A DNA stretch of 59,550 nt from Phenylobacterium sp. CCH9-H3 (GTDB lineage Bacteria > Pseudomonadota > Alphaproteobacteria > Caulobacterales > Caulobacteraceae), in NCBI RefSeq assembly GCF_001557235.1, contig NZ_LSJI01000057.1:1-59550 (forward strand), written 5' to 3'. Below, piece by piece: positions 43,437-51,519 of this stretch (its first letter is position 1; every line of letters starts with the position of its first letter). The notes below the pieces were generated by a model, which saw only the letters and a list, made by a program, of their open reading frames with translations, was not told the origin of the DNA and searched no databases. The translations under genes and the position numbers were made by a program.

Positions 43437-45302
43437 ATGTCGAAGGCCAAGTCTCGGAGCGGTGCGCCAGCCGTGGCGGACGGCGTCGTCGACGCGCGCT
43501 ACACGGCCTATCAGCTGACCGTCGGCGGCCTGTGGCTGCCGCTTCCCATCCACTTCGCCTTCAACCTGGTGGCCGCCGCGGGGATCTGGTTCCTGGGCCA
43601 TCCCATGCTGGCGGGCGTGATGCTGGCCAGCAGCTGCGCCATCGACACCGTCCAGCAGATCCTGGTCCGCCGCTGGCTCAGGCAGAGCGCGACGGCCGAC
43701 GAGAAGCGCGGCTTCCGCAAGCTCGGCGCGCTGTGCGTGGCGCGGGTCGTCTTCTACACCGCCCCGACCATGGCCATGGCGTGGAACGGCGGGCCGCCCG
43801 AGCACCTGCTCTACGGCCTCCAGCTCATGACGCTGCTGCTCGTGGCCACCGGCGCCGGCGCCCTCTCGCGCACGGTGTTGTGGAGCCTGGCCGGACCGGT
43901 CCTGCTCCAGATCGCGGCGATGATCTTCCTGCGCTTCGACCTGCCCACGGCGGCGGCCGTCGGCAGCGGCTTCCTGGTGCTGGCCGTCATCCTGACCCTG
44001 ATCGCGGAACGGACCAACCGCGCCATCTCCACCTGGCATGCCGCCTTCCTCGGCAATGTGGAGCTGGTGGACGAGTTGGCCGCCGCGCGGGACCAGGCGG
44101 TGGCGGAGCGAACCGCCGCCGACGCCGCGCGCGAGGCCGCACGCACCGCCAACCGCGCCAAGTCCAACTTCCTCGCCACCATGAGCCACGAGATCCGCAC
44201 GCCGATGAACGGTGTCCTCGGCATGGCCCAGCTCATGAAGCGCGACGCCGTCGACCCGGTCCAGTCCGGCCGGCTGGACGTGCTGATCGACAGCGGCGAG
44301 TACCTGCTCTCGATCCTCAACGACATCCTGGACGTCTCCAAGATCGACGCCGGCAAGCTCGAGATCGTCCCGGCGGCCGAGGATCTGCACGACCTGCTCC
44401 ATCGGCTGGTGAGCTTCTGGGCCCCCCGGGCCGACGAGCGCGGCGTGGCGCTGCAGCTGCGGCTCGGCGCCGACGTGCCCCAGATGGTGTTCGTCGACGC
44501 CCTGCGCCTGCGCCAGGTCCTGTTCAACCTGGTCGGCAATGCGCTGAAGTTCACCGACGCCGGCTCGGTCCAGGTGATCGCCGAGGCGGCCGTCTGGGAC
44601 GACGACACGGTGCGCCTGCACCTGGCGGTTCGCGACACGGGCCCTGGCATCGCGCCCCAGCATCTGCCCCAGCTCTTCGACCGCTTCTCCCAGGCCGACG
44701 AGTCCGAGGCGCGGCGCTTCACCGGCACCGGCCTGGGCCTCGCGATCGTCAAGCAGCTGGTCGAGCTGATGAACGGCCGCGTCTGGGTGGAGAGCGAGCT
44801 CGGCCGCGGATCGACCTTCCACCTCGAGCTGCCGCTGGAAGTGGTCGAAGACGCCGCCTATCCCGCCACGCCCGACACCAACGAGCCGCAGGCCTTCGCC
44901 GTCGAGACGCTCCGCATTCTCGCGGTCGACGACAACGACGTGAACCTCCTGGTGCTCGACCAGCTCCTCACCAGCCTCGGCCACACCGTCGCCAAGGCCA
45001 CGTCCGGCGCCGAGGCGCTGCGGGCGCTGAACGACGAGCGCTTCGACCTCGTGCTGACCGACATCCAGATGCCCGGCCTGACCGGCCTCGATGTCCTGCA
45101 GACCCTTCGCCTGGCCCCCGGCCCCAACCAGGCGGTCCCGGTCATCGCCCTGACCGCCGACGTCACCTCGGGCGGACGCCAGAGCTACCTCGACCAGGGC
45201 TTCACCGAACACGCCGCCAAGCCGATCCAGCTCCAGGAGCTGCTCGGCGCCATCGTCCGCGCGGTCAGCGCCGGACCGGTCGAGATCTCCCGCGTCGCCT
45301 AA
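43437..45302 (+). CDS. Membrane hybrid sensor histidine kinase
   Basis: A 621-residue hybrid kinase. Residues 30-200 contain about six hydrophobic segments without a recognised sensor domain. A coiled linker (about 208-245) precedes the HisKA domain with His251 (ATMSHEIRTPMNG), the ATP-binding domain (NLVGNALKFTDAG, RDTGPGIAP, FTGTGLGLAIVKQLVELM), and a receiver with Asp542 (LVLTDIQMPGLTG). The start ATG at 43437 follows GGGTAGGGG; a longer frame from 43401 is possible but unsupported. A GATTC site is at 43381. Its TAA interlocks with the amidohydrolase stop in CTAA at 45299-45302. Confidence 0.88.
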   Translation: MSKAKSRSGAPAVADGVVDARYTAYQLTVGGLWLPLPIHFAFNLVAAAGIWFLGHPMLAGVMLASSCAIDTVQQILVRRWLRQSATADEKRGFRKLGALCVARVVFYTAPTMAMAWNGGPPEHLLYGLQLMTLLLVATGAGALSRTVLWSLAGPVLLQIAAMIFLRFDLPTAAAVGSGFLVLAVILTLIAERTNRAISTWHAAFLGNVELVDELAAARDQAVAERTAADAAREAARTANRAKSNFLATMSHEIRTPMNGVLGMAQLMKRDAVDPVQSGRLDVLIDSGEYLLSILNDILDVSKIDAGKLEIVPAAEDLHDLLHRLVSFWAPRADERGVALQLRLGADVPQMVFVDALRLRQVLFNLVGNALKFTDAGSVQVIAEAAVWDDDTVRLHLAVRDTGPGIAPQHLPQLFDRFSQADESEARRFTGTGLGLAIVKQLVELMNGRVWVESELGRGSTFHLELPLEVVEDAAYPATPDTNEPQAFAVETLRILAVDDNDVNLLVLDQLLTSLGHTVAKATSGAEALRALNDERFDLVLTDIQMPGLTGLDVLQTLRLAPGPNQAVPVIALTADVTSGGRQSYLDQGFTEHAAKPIQLQELLGAIVRAVSAGPVEISRVA

Positions 45303-46480
45303 GCGGCCTGCAAGGCCGGCAGATCGTGGAGGACGGGGTCCAGGCCCCGGCCCATCAGGTCGATGAAGTTGTCGCGGTAGAACGCCCGCCGGCCCGCCGC
45401 GTCCACGCTGGCCAGGCTGTCATTGAACCGCTTCAGTGGATTGCGCCCGCCCTCGATGTGCGGGAAGTCGGACGAGAACAGCACCATCTCGGTCCCCGCG
45501 TTGGCCATGATCCACGCCACGTCCTCGTGCGGATAGGGCGTGACCCGCAGCTGGCGGCGCAGGATGGCGCTGGGCGTGTCGGAGAGCGTCTGCAGCCGCT
45601 CCTCCCGGCCGAACGCCGCGCAGCCGGAGTCCAGGAACTTCATCAGGCTGGGCAGCCACGACGCGCCCAGTTCGATGGCTCCGAACTTCAGCCTCGGGAA
45701 CCGGTCGAACACGCCGTCGATCACCAGCGCCGACAGAGTCTGCCAGATGCTCAGGGGGATCGCCATGAAGGTCAGGGAGGTGAAGTTCTCGTCCCCGCCG
45801 TGGAAGTCCTTCACGAAGGGCAGCCCGTTCTCCAGGTAGTCCTTGTGCATCTTCTCCTCGCCGCCGACGTGGAACAGGATCGGCAGCCCCGCCTCCTGCG
45901 CCACGGCCCACAGCGGGTCCAGCTCCCGGTGGCTGGGCGAGAAGCCCGGCGGATGGCGCGAGGGAACCACCAGCCCCTTGGCGCCGAGCTCGATGGCCTC
46001 CCGCGCGATCTGCGGCGCCCGCGCCCGGTCGACCAGCGGCACGTAGCCGGTGGCCAGCAGCCGCCGGTCCACCGCGCAGAACTCGGTCATCATCCGATTG
46101 TGGGCGCGGGCCGCTTCGACAGCCAGTTCGACCTCGCCCATCTGCTCCAGCCCGAAGTTCGACAGGCAGGCGGTGGTGAACACCAGCTGGCTCGCGAAGC
46201 CCAGGTAGTCCAGCGTCGCCGGCCGGTCGGCGGCATCGAACGCGCCCAGCGCCTCGTAATTCTTGCGCAGCAGGATGTTGGCCTCGGCGCCGGCCCGGAA
46301 CTCCGGGTCCCGCGCCTTCTCGGCCGCCTTGGCGAACCACTCGGGCAGCACGTCCTTGCGCCCGGTCTTGTCGATGAACGCCTGGCGGAACCGCGGGTCG
46401 AGGTAGCGGTTGATCGTGCCCGGCAGCTCCATGATGTGGCTGTCGGCGTCGTGAACGGTCTGGCCCTCGACATAAGCCAT
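45299..46480 (-). CDS. Amidohydrolase-2 family metal-dependent hydrolase
   Basis: A 393-residue TIM-barrel enzyme of the amidohydrolase 2 (ACMSD-like) group. It starts [20 protein letters not shown], in which the usual H-X-H near the N-terminus is reduced to D-S-H as in many LigW/ACMSD relatives. Later metal or substrate segments are [32 protein letters not shown] and [16 protein letters not shown]. Members decarboxylate or hydrolyse aromatic and related acids; the substrate here is unknown. GGGAGG lies ahead of the ATG at 46480. Divergent from the glycosylase gene with 16 bases between. Confidence 0.85.
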   Translation of the reverse strand: MAYVEGQTVHDADSHIMELPGTINRYLDPRFRQAFIDKTGRKDVLPEWFAKAAEKARDPEFRAGAEANILLRKNYEALGAFDAADRPATLDYLGFASQLVFTTACLSNFGLEQMGEVELAVEAARAHNRMMTEFCAVDRRLLATGYVPLVDRARAPQIAREAIELGAKGLVVPSRHPPGFSPSHRELDPLWAVAQEAGLPILFHVGGEEKMHKDYLENGLPFVKDFHGGDENFTSLTFMAIPLSIWQTLSALVIDGVFDRFPRLKFGAIELGASWLPSLMKFLDSGCAAFGREERLQTLSDTPSAILRRQLRVTPYPHEDVAWIMANAGTEMVLFSSDFPHIEGGRNPLKRFNDSLASVDAAGRRAFYRDNFIDLMGRGLDPVLHDLPALQAA

Positions 46481-46496
46481 GGCGCATCCTCCCAAG

Positions 46497-47129
46497 ATGA
46501 GCTCGTTTGTTGCCGAACATTCCGACCCTTCGAACGCCGACCGTCAAGGCTTCTGGACCCGCCACCCGGCCGAGGTGGCGGTCGACCTGATCGGCTGGTC
46601 GGTGTTCGTGGATGGCGTGGGCGGGCGGATCGTGGAGACCGAGGCCTACCACCACGAGGATCCCGCCTCGCACAGCTATGCAGGTCCCACGCCCCGCAAC
46701 GCGGTGATGTTCGGGCCGCCGGCCCACCTCTACGTCTACCGCTCGTACGGCATCCACTGGTGCATGAACTTCGTCTGCTGGTCGCAGGCGCCGGGCGGGG
46801 CGGTGCTGATCCGGGCCGTCGAGCCCACGGCCGGCCTGGACGTCATGGCCCAGCGCCGCGGCCTGGGCGATCCCCGCGCGCTCTGCTCCGGCCCCGGCAA
46901 GCTCTGCGCCGCCCTCGCCGTCACCCGCGAGCACAACGGCCTGGCTCTGGACCGGCCGCCCTTCGAGCTCCGTCCCGGCCGCGCGTCCCGTGTCGTCGCC
47001 GGCCCGCGCATCGGCATCACCAAGGCCGCCGACGTCCCCTGGCGCTTCGGCGAAGCGGGCTCCCGCTTCCTCAGCCGGCCGTTTCCACCGGGCGCGGATT
47101 CGGCGCGGAAGCGCCGCGACCGGACGTGA
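46497..47129 (+). CDS. DNA-3-methyladenine glycosylase, Mpg/AAG type
   Basis: The 210 residues match the alkyladenine glycosylase family, which removes 3-methyladenine, hypoxanthine and related bases. Marks are [20 protein letters not shown] (with the catalytic Glu in VETEAY), [47 protein letters not shown] and [14 protein letters not shown] prefer the ATG at 46497; ATG 46479 is also in frame but overlaps the start codon region of the divergent amidohydrolase. It complements Tag at 16140. It converges on the GFA gene with 10 bases between the stops. Confidence 0.9.
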   Translation: MSSFVAEHSDPSNADRQGFWTRHPAEVAVDLIGWSVFVDGVGGRIVETEAYHHEDPASHSYAGPTPRNAVMFGPPAHLYVYRSYGIHWCMNFVCWSQAPGGAVLIRAVEPTAGLDVMAQRRGLGDPRALCSGPGKLCAALAVTREHNGLALDRPPFELRPGRASRVVAGPRIGITKAADVPWRFGEAGSRFLSRPFPPGADSARKRRDRT

Positions 47130-47139
47130 GCCGCGGCCG

Positions 47140-47532
47140 TCAGCCCTCAGGGTCTCCGCCGTCGCCCCGGTTGCGTTCATAGCAACGCGTCTGCGGAAAC
47201 CGCGGCAGCCACGCCTCGCGGCGGGTGGTCCAGCTTTCGTAGCTTGGCGTCAGCTGGTCGGGCGCATCCAGGGCTCCCAGGTGCGCCTCGATCTCGTCCT
47301 CGAACACGGCGAAGACCGACGAGCCGCAGCGGGGGCAGAAGCGCCGGCCCGCGTAGTCGCGCGTCTCACCCTCGATCGTCACGGCATCCTTCGGAAAGAT
47401 CGCGGCGGCATAGAACAGAGCGCCGTGATGCTTGCGACAGTCCAGGCAGTGGCAGATGGCAACCCGGTTCGGCCGCCCCGTCGCCACCAGCCGCACATCG
47501 CCGCAGAGGCACCCGCCGGTAAAGCGTTCCAA
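47140..47532 (-). CDS. GFA-family zinc-binding protein
   Basis: A 130-residue protein of the GFA (glutathione-dependent formaldehyde-activating enzyme) fold. The zinc ligands are in GGCLCGDVRL, CHCLDCRKHHGALF and FCPRCGSSVFAV. Most members are not proven to act on formaldehyde. The start is most likely a TTG at 47532, seven bases after an AGGAG (47540-47544), because the conserved domain begins at once and no ATG is near. The longer frame overlaps plsY upstream and is not supported. Confidence 0.82.
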   Translation of the reverse strand: MERFTGGCLCGDVRLVATGRPNRVAICHCLDCRKHHGALFYAAAIFPKDAVTIEGETRDYAGRRFCPRCGSSVFAVFEDEIEAHLGALDAPDQLTPSYESWTTRREAWLPRFPQTRCYERNRGDGGDPEG

Positions 47533-47539
47533 GCCGTAT

Positions 47540-47547
47540 CTCCTTCC
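47540..47547 (-). promoter_or_regulatory. Ribosome binding site deciding a TTG start
   Basis: GGAAGGAG on the minus strand precedes TTG 47532 by seven bases. There is no ATG or GTG near the beginning of the conserved GFA domain, so this site fixes the start. Confidence 0.55.
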
Positions 47548-47668
47548 TTGCGGCTCCCTCGAACGCGGTTCGGGGTTGCCGGGTTGCCCCCCGCTGGGCA
47601 GCCTGTGCGAGAGTCCACGGCGGCTGGCCCCCGGGGGGCGATGACTGCCCGGGTGCGGAGAGGCCGGC

Positions 47669-48334
47669 ATGATCTTCTGGACCGCGAACCTGGTCGGCAT
47701 GGTCTTGGCCTACTTCCTCGGCTCCATTCCCACCGCCTATCTGGCCGGCCGGACGCTCAAGGGCATCGACATCCGCGAGCTTGGCTCCCGGTCCGTCGGG
47801 GCCACGAACGCCCTGAGGGTCCTGGGCAAGGGACCAGGCCTGCTGGTTCTCCTGGTCGACGTGCTGAAGGGCGCGGCGGCGATCGCCCTCGTCCGCGGGA
47901 TCCAGTCGTGGCTCCAGGCGTCGCCGTCCGCCGCGCCTCCGGCGGGGCTCGATCCGCAGGCCTGGGCGACCTGGATGGTCTGCGCGGCCGGCCTGCTCGT
48001 GGTGCTGGGCCACAGTCGCTCGGTCTGGCTGAACTTCACCGGCGGCAAGTCCGCCGCTGCGGGCCTTGGCGTCCTCCTGGCCATGTCCTGGCCCGTCGGC
48101 CTGGGCGCCGCCGCGGTCTTCGCCGTGGCGCTGGCGATCTCGCGGATCGCGTCCCTGAGCTCGATGCTCGCCGCCGTCGCCGCCGTCGCCCTCGTCGTCG
48201 GCCTGGACCACCCCCTCGCCTATCGGCTGCTGGTGATCGCCGGCGCCCTCTACGTCGTCGCCCGCCACCGCGCGAACATCCAGCGCCTGCTCGCCGGAAC
48301 GGAGCCGCGCCTGGGCCAGGCGCCGCGCGCTTAG
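47669..48334 (+). CDS. plsY: Glycerol-3-phosphate acyltransferase PlsY
   Basis: A 221-residue membrane enzyme that transfers the acyl group from acyl-phosphate to glycerol-3-phosphate, the first step of phospholipid synthesis. Three family motifs are seen: GSRSVGATNALR (39-50), GHSRSVWLNFTGGKSAAAGLG split at 114-134, and RHRANIQRLLAGTEPRLG near the end, within about five membrane segments. The motifs differ from the usual GSGNPGATN and GGKGVAT and look like the cyanobacterial form. GGAGAGG precedes the ATG. It shares TTAG at 48331-48334 with the convergent YCII-like gene. Confidence 0.88.
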   Translation: MIFWTANLVGMVLAYFLGSIPTAYLAGRTLKGIDIRELGSRSVGATNALRVLGKGPGLLVLLVDVLKGAAAIALVRGIQSWLQASPSAAPPAGLDPQAWATWMVCAAGLLVVLGHSRSVWLNFTGGKSAAAGLGVLLAMSWPVGLGAAAVFAVALAISRIASLSSMLAAVAAVALVVGLDHPLAYRLLVIAGALYVVARHRANIQRLLAGTEPRLGQAPRA

Positions 48335-48699
48335 TCCCGCGGCTTCGGGCCCAGCAGCGGCATCACCTCCACCCCGTCGCACGGAAAGATCGTGAAGTGC
48401 GGATGGCCTTCGAACAGCTTCGCCGCCGCCTCGTGCGACGGCGCGCGCACGACCACGAACACCGTCAGCAGGTTGACCACGTCCGTCACGCCCTCGGCCG
48501 TGGTGCGCTTGGTCGGCCCCAGCGGTCCACCCGGATAGACGATCGCGTCGCGGTGCGCCTCGTCCCAGGCCGCCAGCGCCGCCAGCCCCACCTCGTCCGT
48601 CCGCTGCCGCTCCTCGTCGGTCATGGCGTACCAGTCCCGCCACCGCGGGCCGTTCTTGTCGCTGGTGAAGACCGCCAGGTAGTGACCGTCGTTCGCCAT
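48331..48699 (-). CDS. YCII-like (DGPF-related) protein
   Basis: A 122-residue cytoplasmic protein. It begins MANDGHYLAVFTSDKNGPRW, continues IVYPGGPLGPTKRTTAEG, VVNLLTVFVVVRAPSHEAAA and ends GHPHFTIFPCDGVEVMPLL, which is the C-terminal pattern of YCII-related ferredoxin-like domains. AGGGGG sits before the ATG at 48699 and decides the start. Function unknown. It is unrelated in position to the DGPF genes at 22.4 kb and has no sigma factor beside it. Confidence 0.68.
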   Translation of the reverse strand: MANDGHYLAVFTSDKNGPRWRDWYAMTDEERQRTDEVGLAALAAWDEAHRDAIVYPGGPLGPTKRTTAEGVTDVVNLLTVFVVVRAPSHEAAAKLFEGHPHFTIFPCDGVEVMPLLGPKPRD

Positions 48700-48754
48700 C
48701 ACGTCCCCCTCTGTGCTGAGCACGACAGTCCCGCTCCCGCGCTTCGCTCGCCCT

Positions 48755-48967
48755 TCACCCGCGGTCTTCCGCCAGCGTGTGCGCGACGATGGCGTTGGCG
48801 TGACCGTGTCCCATGCCGTGTTCGCTTTTCAGCATGGTGACCAGCTCCATGTGCTTCGCCGGACACCGCTGGCGAACCAGCGCCTGCCACTCCGAGATCG
48901 GACGACCGTAGGTCTTCTCGATCGAGGGAAAGTAGGACTGGGGTCCCTTGATCCGCTCCTCCGCCAC
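48755..48967 (-). CDS. DUF4287-type small protein
   Basis: A 70-residue protein whose C-terminal half LVTMLKSEHGMGHGHANAIV is the mark of DUF4287, a small helical domain of unknown function. YFPSIEKTYGRPISEW fits the N-terminal half. The start is GTG 48967, with an excellent AAGGAGG eight bases upstream (48976-48982), rather than the distant start at 49048. It is expressed away from the RTX gene, with 168 bases between their starts. Confidence 0.78.
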   Translation of the reverse strand: MAEERIKGPQSYFPSIEKTYGRPISEWQALVRQRCPAKHMELVTMLKSEHGMGHGHANAIVAHTLAEDRG

Positions 48968-48975
48968 GGCGCGAT

Positions 48976-48982
48976 CCTCCTT
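48976..48982 (-). promoter_or_regulatory. Strong ribosome binding site deciding a GTG start
   Basis: AAGGAGG on the minus strand lies eight bases before GTG 48967 and identifies the beginning of the DUF4287 gene. The spacing is standard. Confidence 0.7.
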
Positions 48983-49135
48983 GTTGTCTCTTCTGATGAC
49001 GAACGGCCCGTGACCCGCCCGACACGCGCGCCGAGGTTTTTTCCGCATCGCAGGACCGGGGAGTCGAATTCAAGCTTTGCCTTGACGGCAGCGTCGGCTA
49101 CCTCCGGTCGCACTTTTGCGTTGGGGGGCGCTCAG

Positions 49136-50164
49136 GTGGCCGAAGCATTCATCAAGGGCAATATCGATCTCTTCCGCCTCGAGCGGCTGTTCGGGCTGGG
49201 CATCGACGACGCGACGTCGAGCCGCCTTCAGCTGTCCGGGGGGCTCCTCCTCGTGGGGCTCAACGGTTCGAACCTCACCTACGACGGCGCGTCTCAGCTG
49301 AATGGCGGCACGATCACCGGCATCTCGTTCGTTGAGTACCAGCCGGGTCCGGACCGCTTCATCGCCAGCTCGATCGGTCTGAACGGGATCAACATCACGG
49401 CGACCCTGGCCAATCAGTATCTCTATGCCGCGAATACGCCCGGGGCGCTCGCCTACGTCCTCTCCGGGGCCGACTCGGTCCGGGGTGAAGTGACCTCGGA
49501 CCTGCTGCGTGGCTACGACGGCGCCGACACCATCAATGGGATCGGTGGCTCCGACACGATCTATGGCGGCGCGGGGGACGATCGGATCCTCGGCGGCGAC
49601 CTCTCCGTGGTCTCGCCCAACCACGCCGCCTATCTCCGCGGCGACGAGGGCAACGACGAGATCTTCGGGACCCAAGGGTTCGACGACATCAACGGCAACG
49701 TCGGGAACGACACGGCCGGCGGCGGTTCTGGCGACGACTGGGTCGTGGGTGGCAAGGATAACGACTCCCTGTCCGGCGACCTCGGCGCGGACCTCGTCTA
49801 CGGCAACCTCGGAAACGACACGCTGAACGGCGGCGAGGGGAACGACATCGTCCGCGGCGGGCAGCAGGACGACCTCATCAGCGGCGGCGGCGGCGATGAC
49901 TACCTGTCCGGTGACCGCGGCGGCGACCGGGTGACCGGCGGCGCGGGCGCGGACATCTTCCACACCTTCGGCGCGGCCGACCTCGACGTGGTCACCGACT
50001 TCAACCGCGCCCAGGGCGACCGGGTGCAACTGGATCCGGGTACGCAGTACACCACCAGCCAGCAGGGAGCCGACGTCCACGTCGACATGGTGGGCGGCGG
50101 CAAGTTGGTGCTGCTCAACGTCCAGCTTTCAAGCCTCGGCGCCGGCTGGATCTTCGGCGCGTAG
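49136..50164 (+). CDS. RTX calcium-binding repeat protein, likely type I secreted
   Basis: The C-terminal half has at least nine glycine/aspartate nonapeptides (for example GGAGDDRILGG, GDEGNDEIFG, GNLGNDTLNGGEGNDIVRGG, GGGGDDYLSGD) that form a calcium-binding beta roll. It ends in GADIFHTFGAADLDVVTDF and a hydrophobic tail (LLNVQLSSLGAGWIFGA), as in proteins exported by type I systems. The N-terminal 100 residues match nothing I recognise. No ATG is available in frame; GTG 49136 with an upstream GGGGGG is my choice (TTG 49121 is also possible), giving 342 residues. No exporter genes are nearby, so secretion would rely on a remote system. Function unknown. Confidence 0.75.
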   Translation: MAEAFIKGNIDLFRLERLFGLGIDDATSSRLQLSGGLLLVGLNGSNLTYDGASQLNGGTITGISFVEYQPGPDRFIASSIGLNGINITATLANQYLYAANTPGALAYVLSGADSVRGEVTSDLLRGYDGADTINGIGGSDTIYGGAGDDRILGGDLSVVSPNHAAYLRGDEGNDEIFGTQGFDDINGNVGNDTAGGGSGDDWVVGGKDNDSLSGDLGADLVYGNLGNDTLNGGEGNDIVRGGQQDDLISGGGGDDYLSGDRGGDRVTGGAGADIFHTFGAADLDVVTDFNRAQGDRVQLDPGTQYTTSQQGADVHVDMVGGGKLVLLNVQLSSLGAGWIFGA

Positions 50165-50167
50165 TCC

Positions 50168-50201
50168 GCGGGCGCCGGCGAAAGATAGCGCCGACGCCCG
50201 C
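50168..50201. terminator. Bidirectional hairpin between RTX and peroxiredoxin genes
   Basis: A 13-base stem with one mismatch (50168-50180 with 50189-50201) and an eight-base loop lies just after the RTX stop and before the peroxiredoxin stop. No clear T-run follows, so it may need Rho or only protect 3' ends. Confidence 0.5.
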
Positions 50202-50221
50202 TACGGTCGGACCCGCCCCGC

Positions 50222-50704
50222 TTAGAGCTGGGCCAGCATGTAGTCGGCGGAGGAGACCTTGAACTCGCCGCCCTCCTCGACGTTCAGCTCGCTGACCACG
50301 CCGTCCTTGACGATCATGGAATAGCGCTGCGAGCGCTTGCCCATGCCGAACTTGCTGCCGTCCATGGCCAGGCCAACGGCGTCGGTGAAGGCGCCGTTGC
50401 CGTCGCCGAGCATGACGATGTCCTCGCCCACCGCCTGGTCCTCGCCCCAGGCGCGCATGACGAAGGCGTCGTTGACCGACAGGCAGGCGATCTCATCGAC
50501 GCCCTTGGCCTTCAGGTCCGGCGCGTGCTGCTTGAAGCCCGGCAGGTGCTTGGCCGAGCAGGTCGGCGTGAAGGCGCCCGGCACGGCGAACAGCGCCACG
50601 GTCTTGCCCTTGAAGAAGTCCTCGGTCTGGACGGGCTTCGGCCCCTCGGCCGTGGCCTGGGTCAGGGTCACGTTGGGCAGCTTATCGCCAACCTTGATCG
50701 TCAT
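50222..50704 (-). CDS. Peroxiredoxin (Prx5/AhpE-like, thioredoxin or glutaredoxin dependent)
   Basis: A 160-residue peroxidase that reduces hydrogen peroxide and organic peroxides. The peroxidatic Cys49 lies in VPGAFTPTCSAKHLPGF, the hallmark of the Prx5 group. A second cysteine (Cys74, IACLSVND) follows the common pattern. There is no fused glutaredoxin domain. It starts MTIKVGDKLPNVTL with GGGAG ahead of the ATG. Divergent from the YqgE gene, with 126 bases between. It is likely cytoplasmic. Confidence 0.92.
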   Translation of the reverse strand: MTIKVGDKLPNVTLTQATAEGPKPVQTEDFFKGKTVALFAVPGAFTPTCSAKHLPGFKQHAPDLKAKGVDEIACLSVNDAFVMRAWGEDQAVGEDIVMLGDGNGAFTDAVGLAMDGSKFGMGKRSQRYSMIVKDGVVSELNVEEGGEFKVSSADYMLAQL

Positions 50705-50830
50705 CGGAGGTCTCCCTTGAGCGGTTTCGATGTGCAGATAACGGGAACGAGGCCCTGCGGTAACCTCGATTTCCGCAGATAGGTGTTTCCCCCCTTGATG
50801 TCGCCATCATCCGGCAGAATCTGTGGAGCG

Positions 50831-51394
50831 ATGGAAGGTGGTTTCCTCTCGGGGCAGATGCTCATCGCCATGCCGGGGATCGGCGACCCGCGGTTCGAGC
50901 GGTCGCTGGTGCTGCTGTGCGCCCATGATCACGACCACGCGATGGGAATCGCGGTGAACCGGCCGATCGAAGGCCTGACGGTGCCCGACCTGCTGGAGCG
51001 GCTCGAGATCGAGAGTGACGCCGACCTCGACGAGGACCTCGTGCTGCTGGGCGGCCCGGTGGAGATGGAGCGCGGCTTCGTGGTCCACACCGATGACTAC
51101 CACGCCGAGCACAGCCTCGACCTGGGCGGGGGCCTGTCGCTCACCACCACCCGGGAGGTGCTGGAGGCCATGGGCCGGCGCGCGCCCCAGCCGCGGCGCG
51201 CGATCCTGACCCTGGGCTACGCCGGATGGGGCGCCGGCCAGCTGGAAAAGGAGATTCGGCAGAACGTGTGGCTGACCGTCGAGGCCGACGAGGCCCTGGT
51301 CTTCGACGACGACTACGACACCAAGTGGGCCCGCGCCCTGGGCAAGCTGGGCATCGACCCGCAGTTCCTGAGCGCCGAGGCCGGGCAGGCCTGA
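50831..51394 (+). CDS. YqgE/AlgH family protein
   Basis: A 187-residue protein of the YqgE/AlgH (DUF179) family, whose function is not settled; AlgH affects alginate expression in Pseudomonas. Marks are FLSGQMLIAMPGIGDPRFERS, split around the start, MGIAVNRPIEGLT, LLGGPVEMERGFVVHTDDY, LTLGYAGWGAGQLEKEI and the C-terminal KWARALGKLGIDP. I chose the ATG at 50831, at which the domain begins; ATGs at 50783 and 50798 are in frame. A REP-like pair of hairpins follows the stop. Confidence 0.88.
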   Translation: MEGGFLSGQMLIAMPGIGDPRFERSLVLLCAHDHDHAMGIAVNRPIEGLTVPDLLERLEIESDADLDEDLVLLGGPVEMERGFVVHTDDYHAEHSLDLGGGLSLTTTREVLEAMGRRAPQPRRAILTLGYAGWGAGQLEKEIRQNVWLTVEADEALVFDDDYDTKWARALGKLGIDPQFLSAEAGQA

Positions 51395-51403
51395 GACTCA
51401 AAG

Positions 51404-51515
51404 TTCCTCCCCCCTTTGGGGGAGGGGACCGCGGCGCGGTGGAGGGGGTTATCCACGGCCGTTGAGGCCCCCCACAGTCGGCATTCGCCGACAGCTCCCC
51501 CGAGCGGGAGCAATT
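51404..51515. repeat. Composite REP-like repeat between yqgE and the EAL gene
   Basis: The element starts with a CTCCCCC/GGGGGAG hairpin (51407-51424), continues with a GGAGGGGG stretch, then a CCCCCC stretch, a TCGGC/GCCGA hairpin around 51478-51489, and ends CTCCCCCGAGCGGGAG. Such CTCCCCC-type doublets are frequent between genes in Caulobacteraceae. It separates two convergent genes and may end both transcripts. Confidence 0.6.
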
Positions 51516-51519
51516 GGAG

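Noticed and set aside
43532..47182. A 1216-codon open frame on the plus strand
   Set aside because: Out-of-frame shadow of the hybrid kinase, amidohydrolase and Mpg genes, with Arg/Gly/Pro-rich sequence and no domain.
48713..49135. N-terminal extension of the RTX protein back to 48713
   Set aside because: The stretch is antisense to the DUF4287 gene, which has a strong ribosome binding site, and its translation is Arg-rich with no likeness to RTX proteins.
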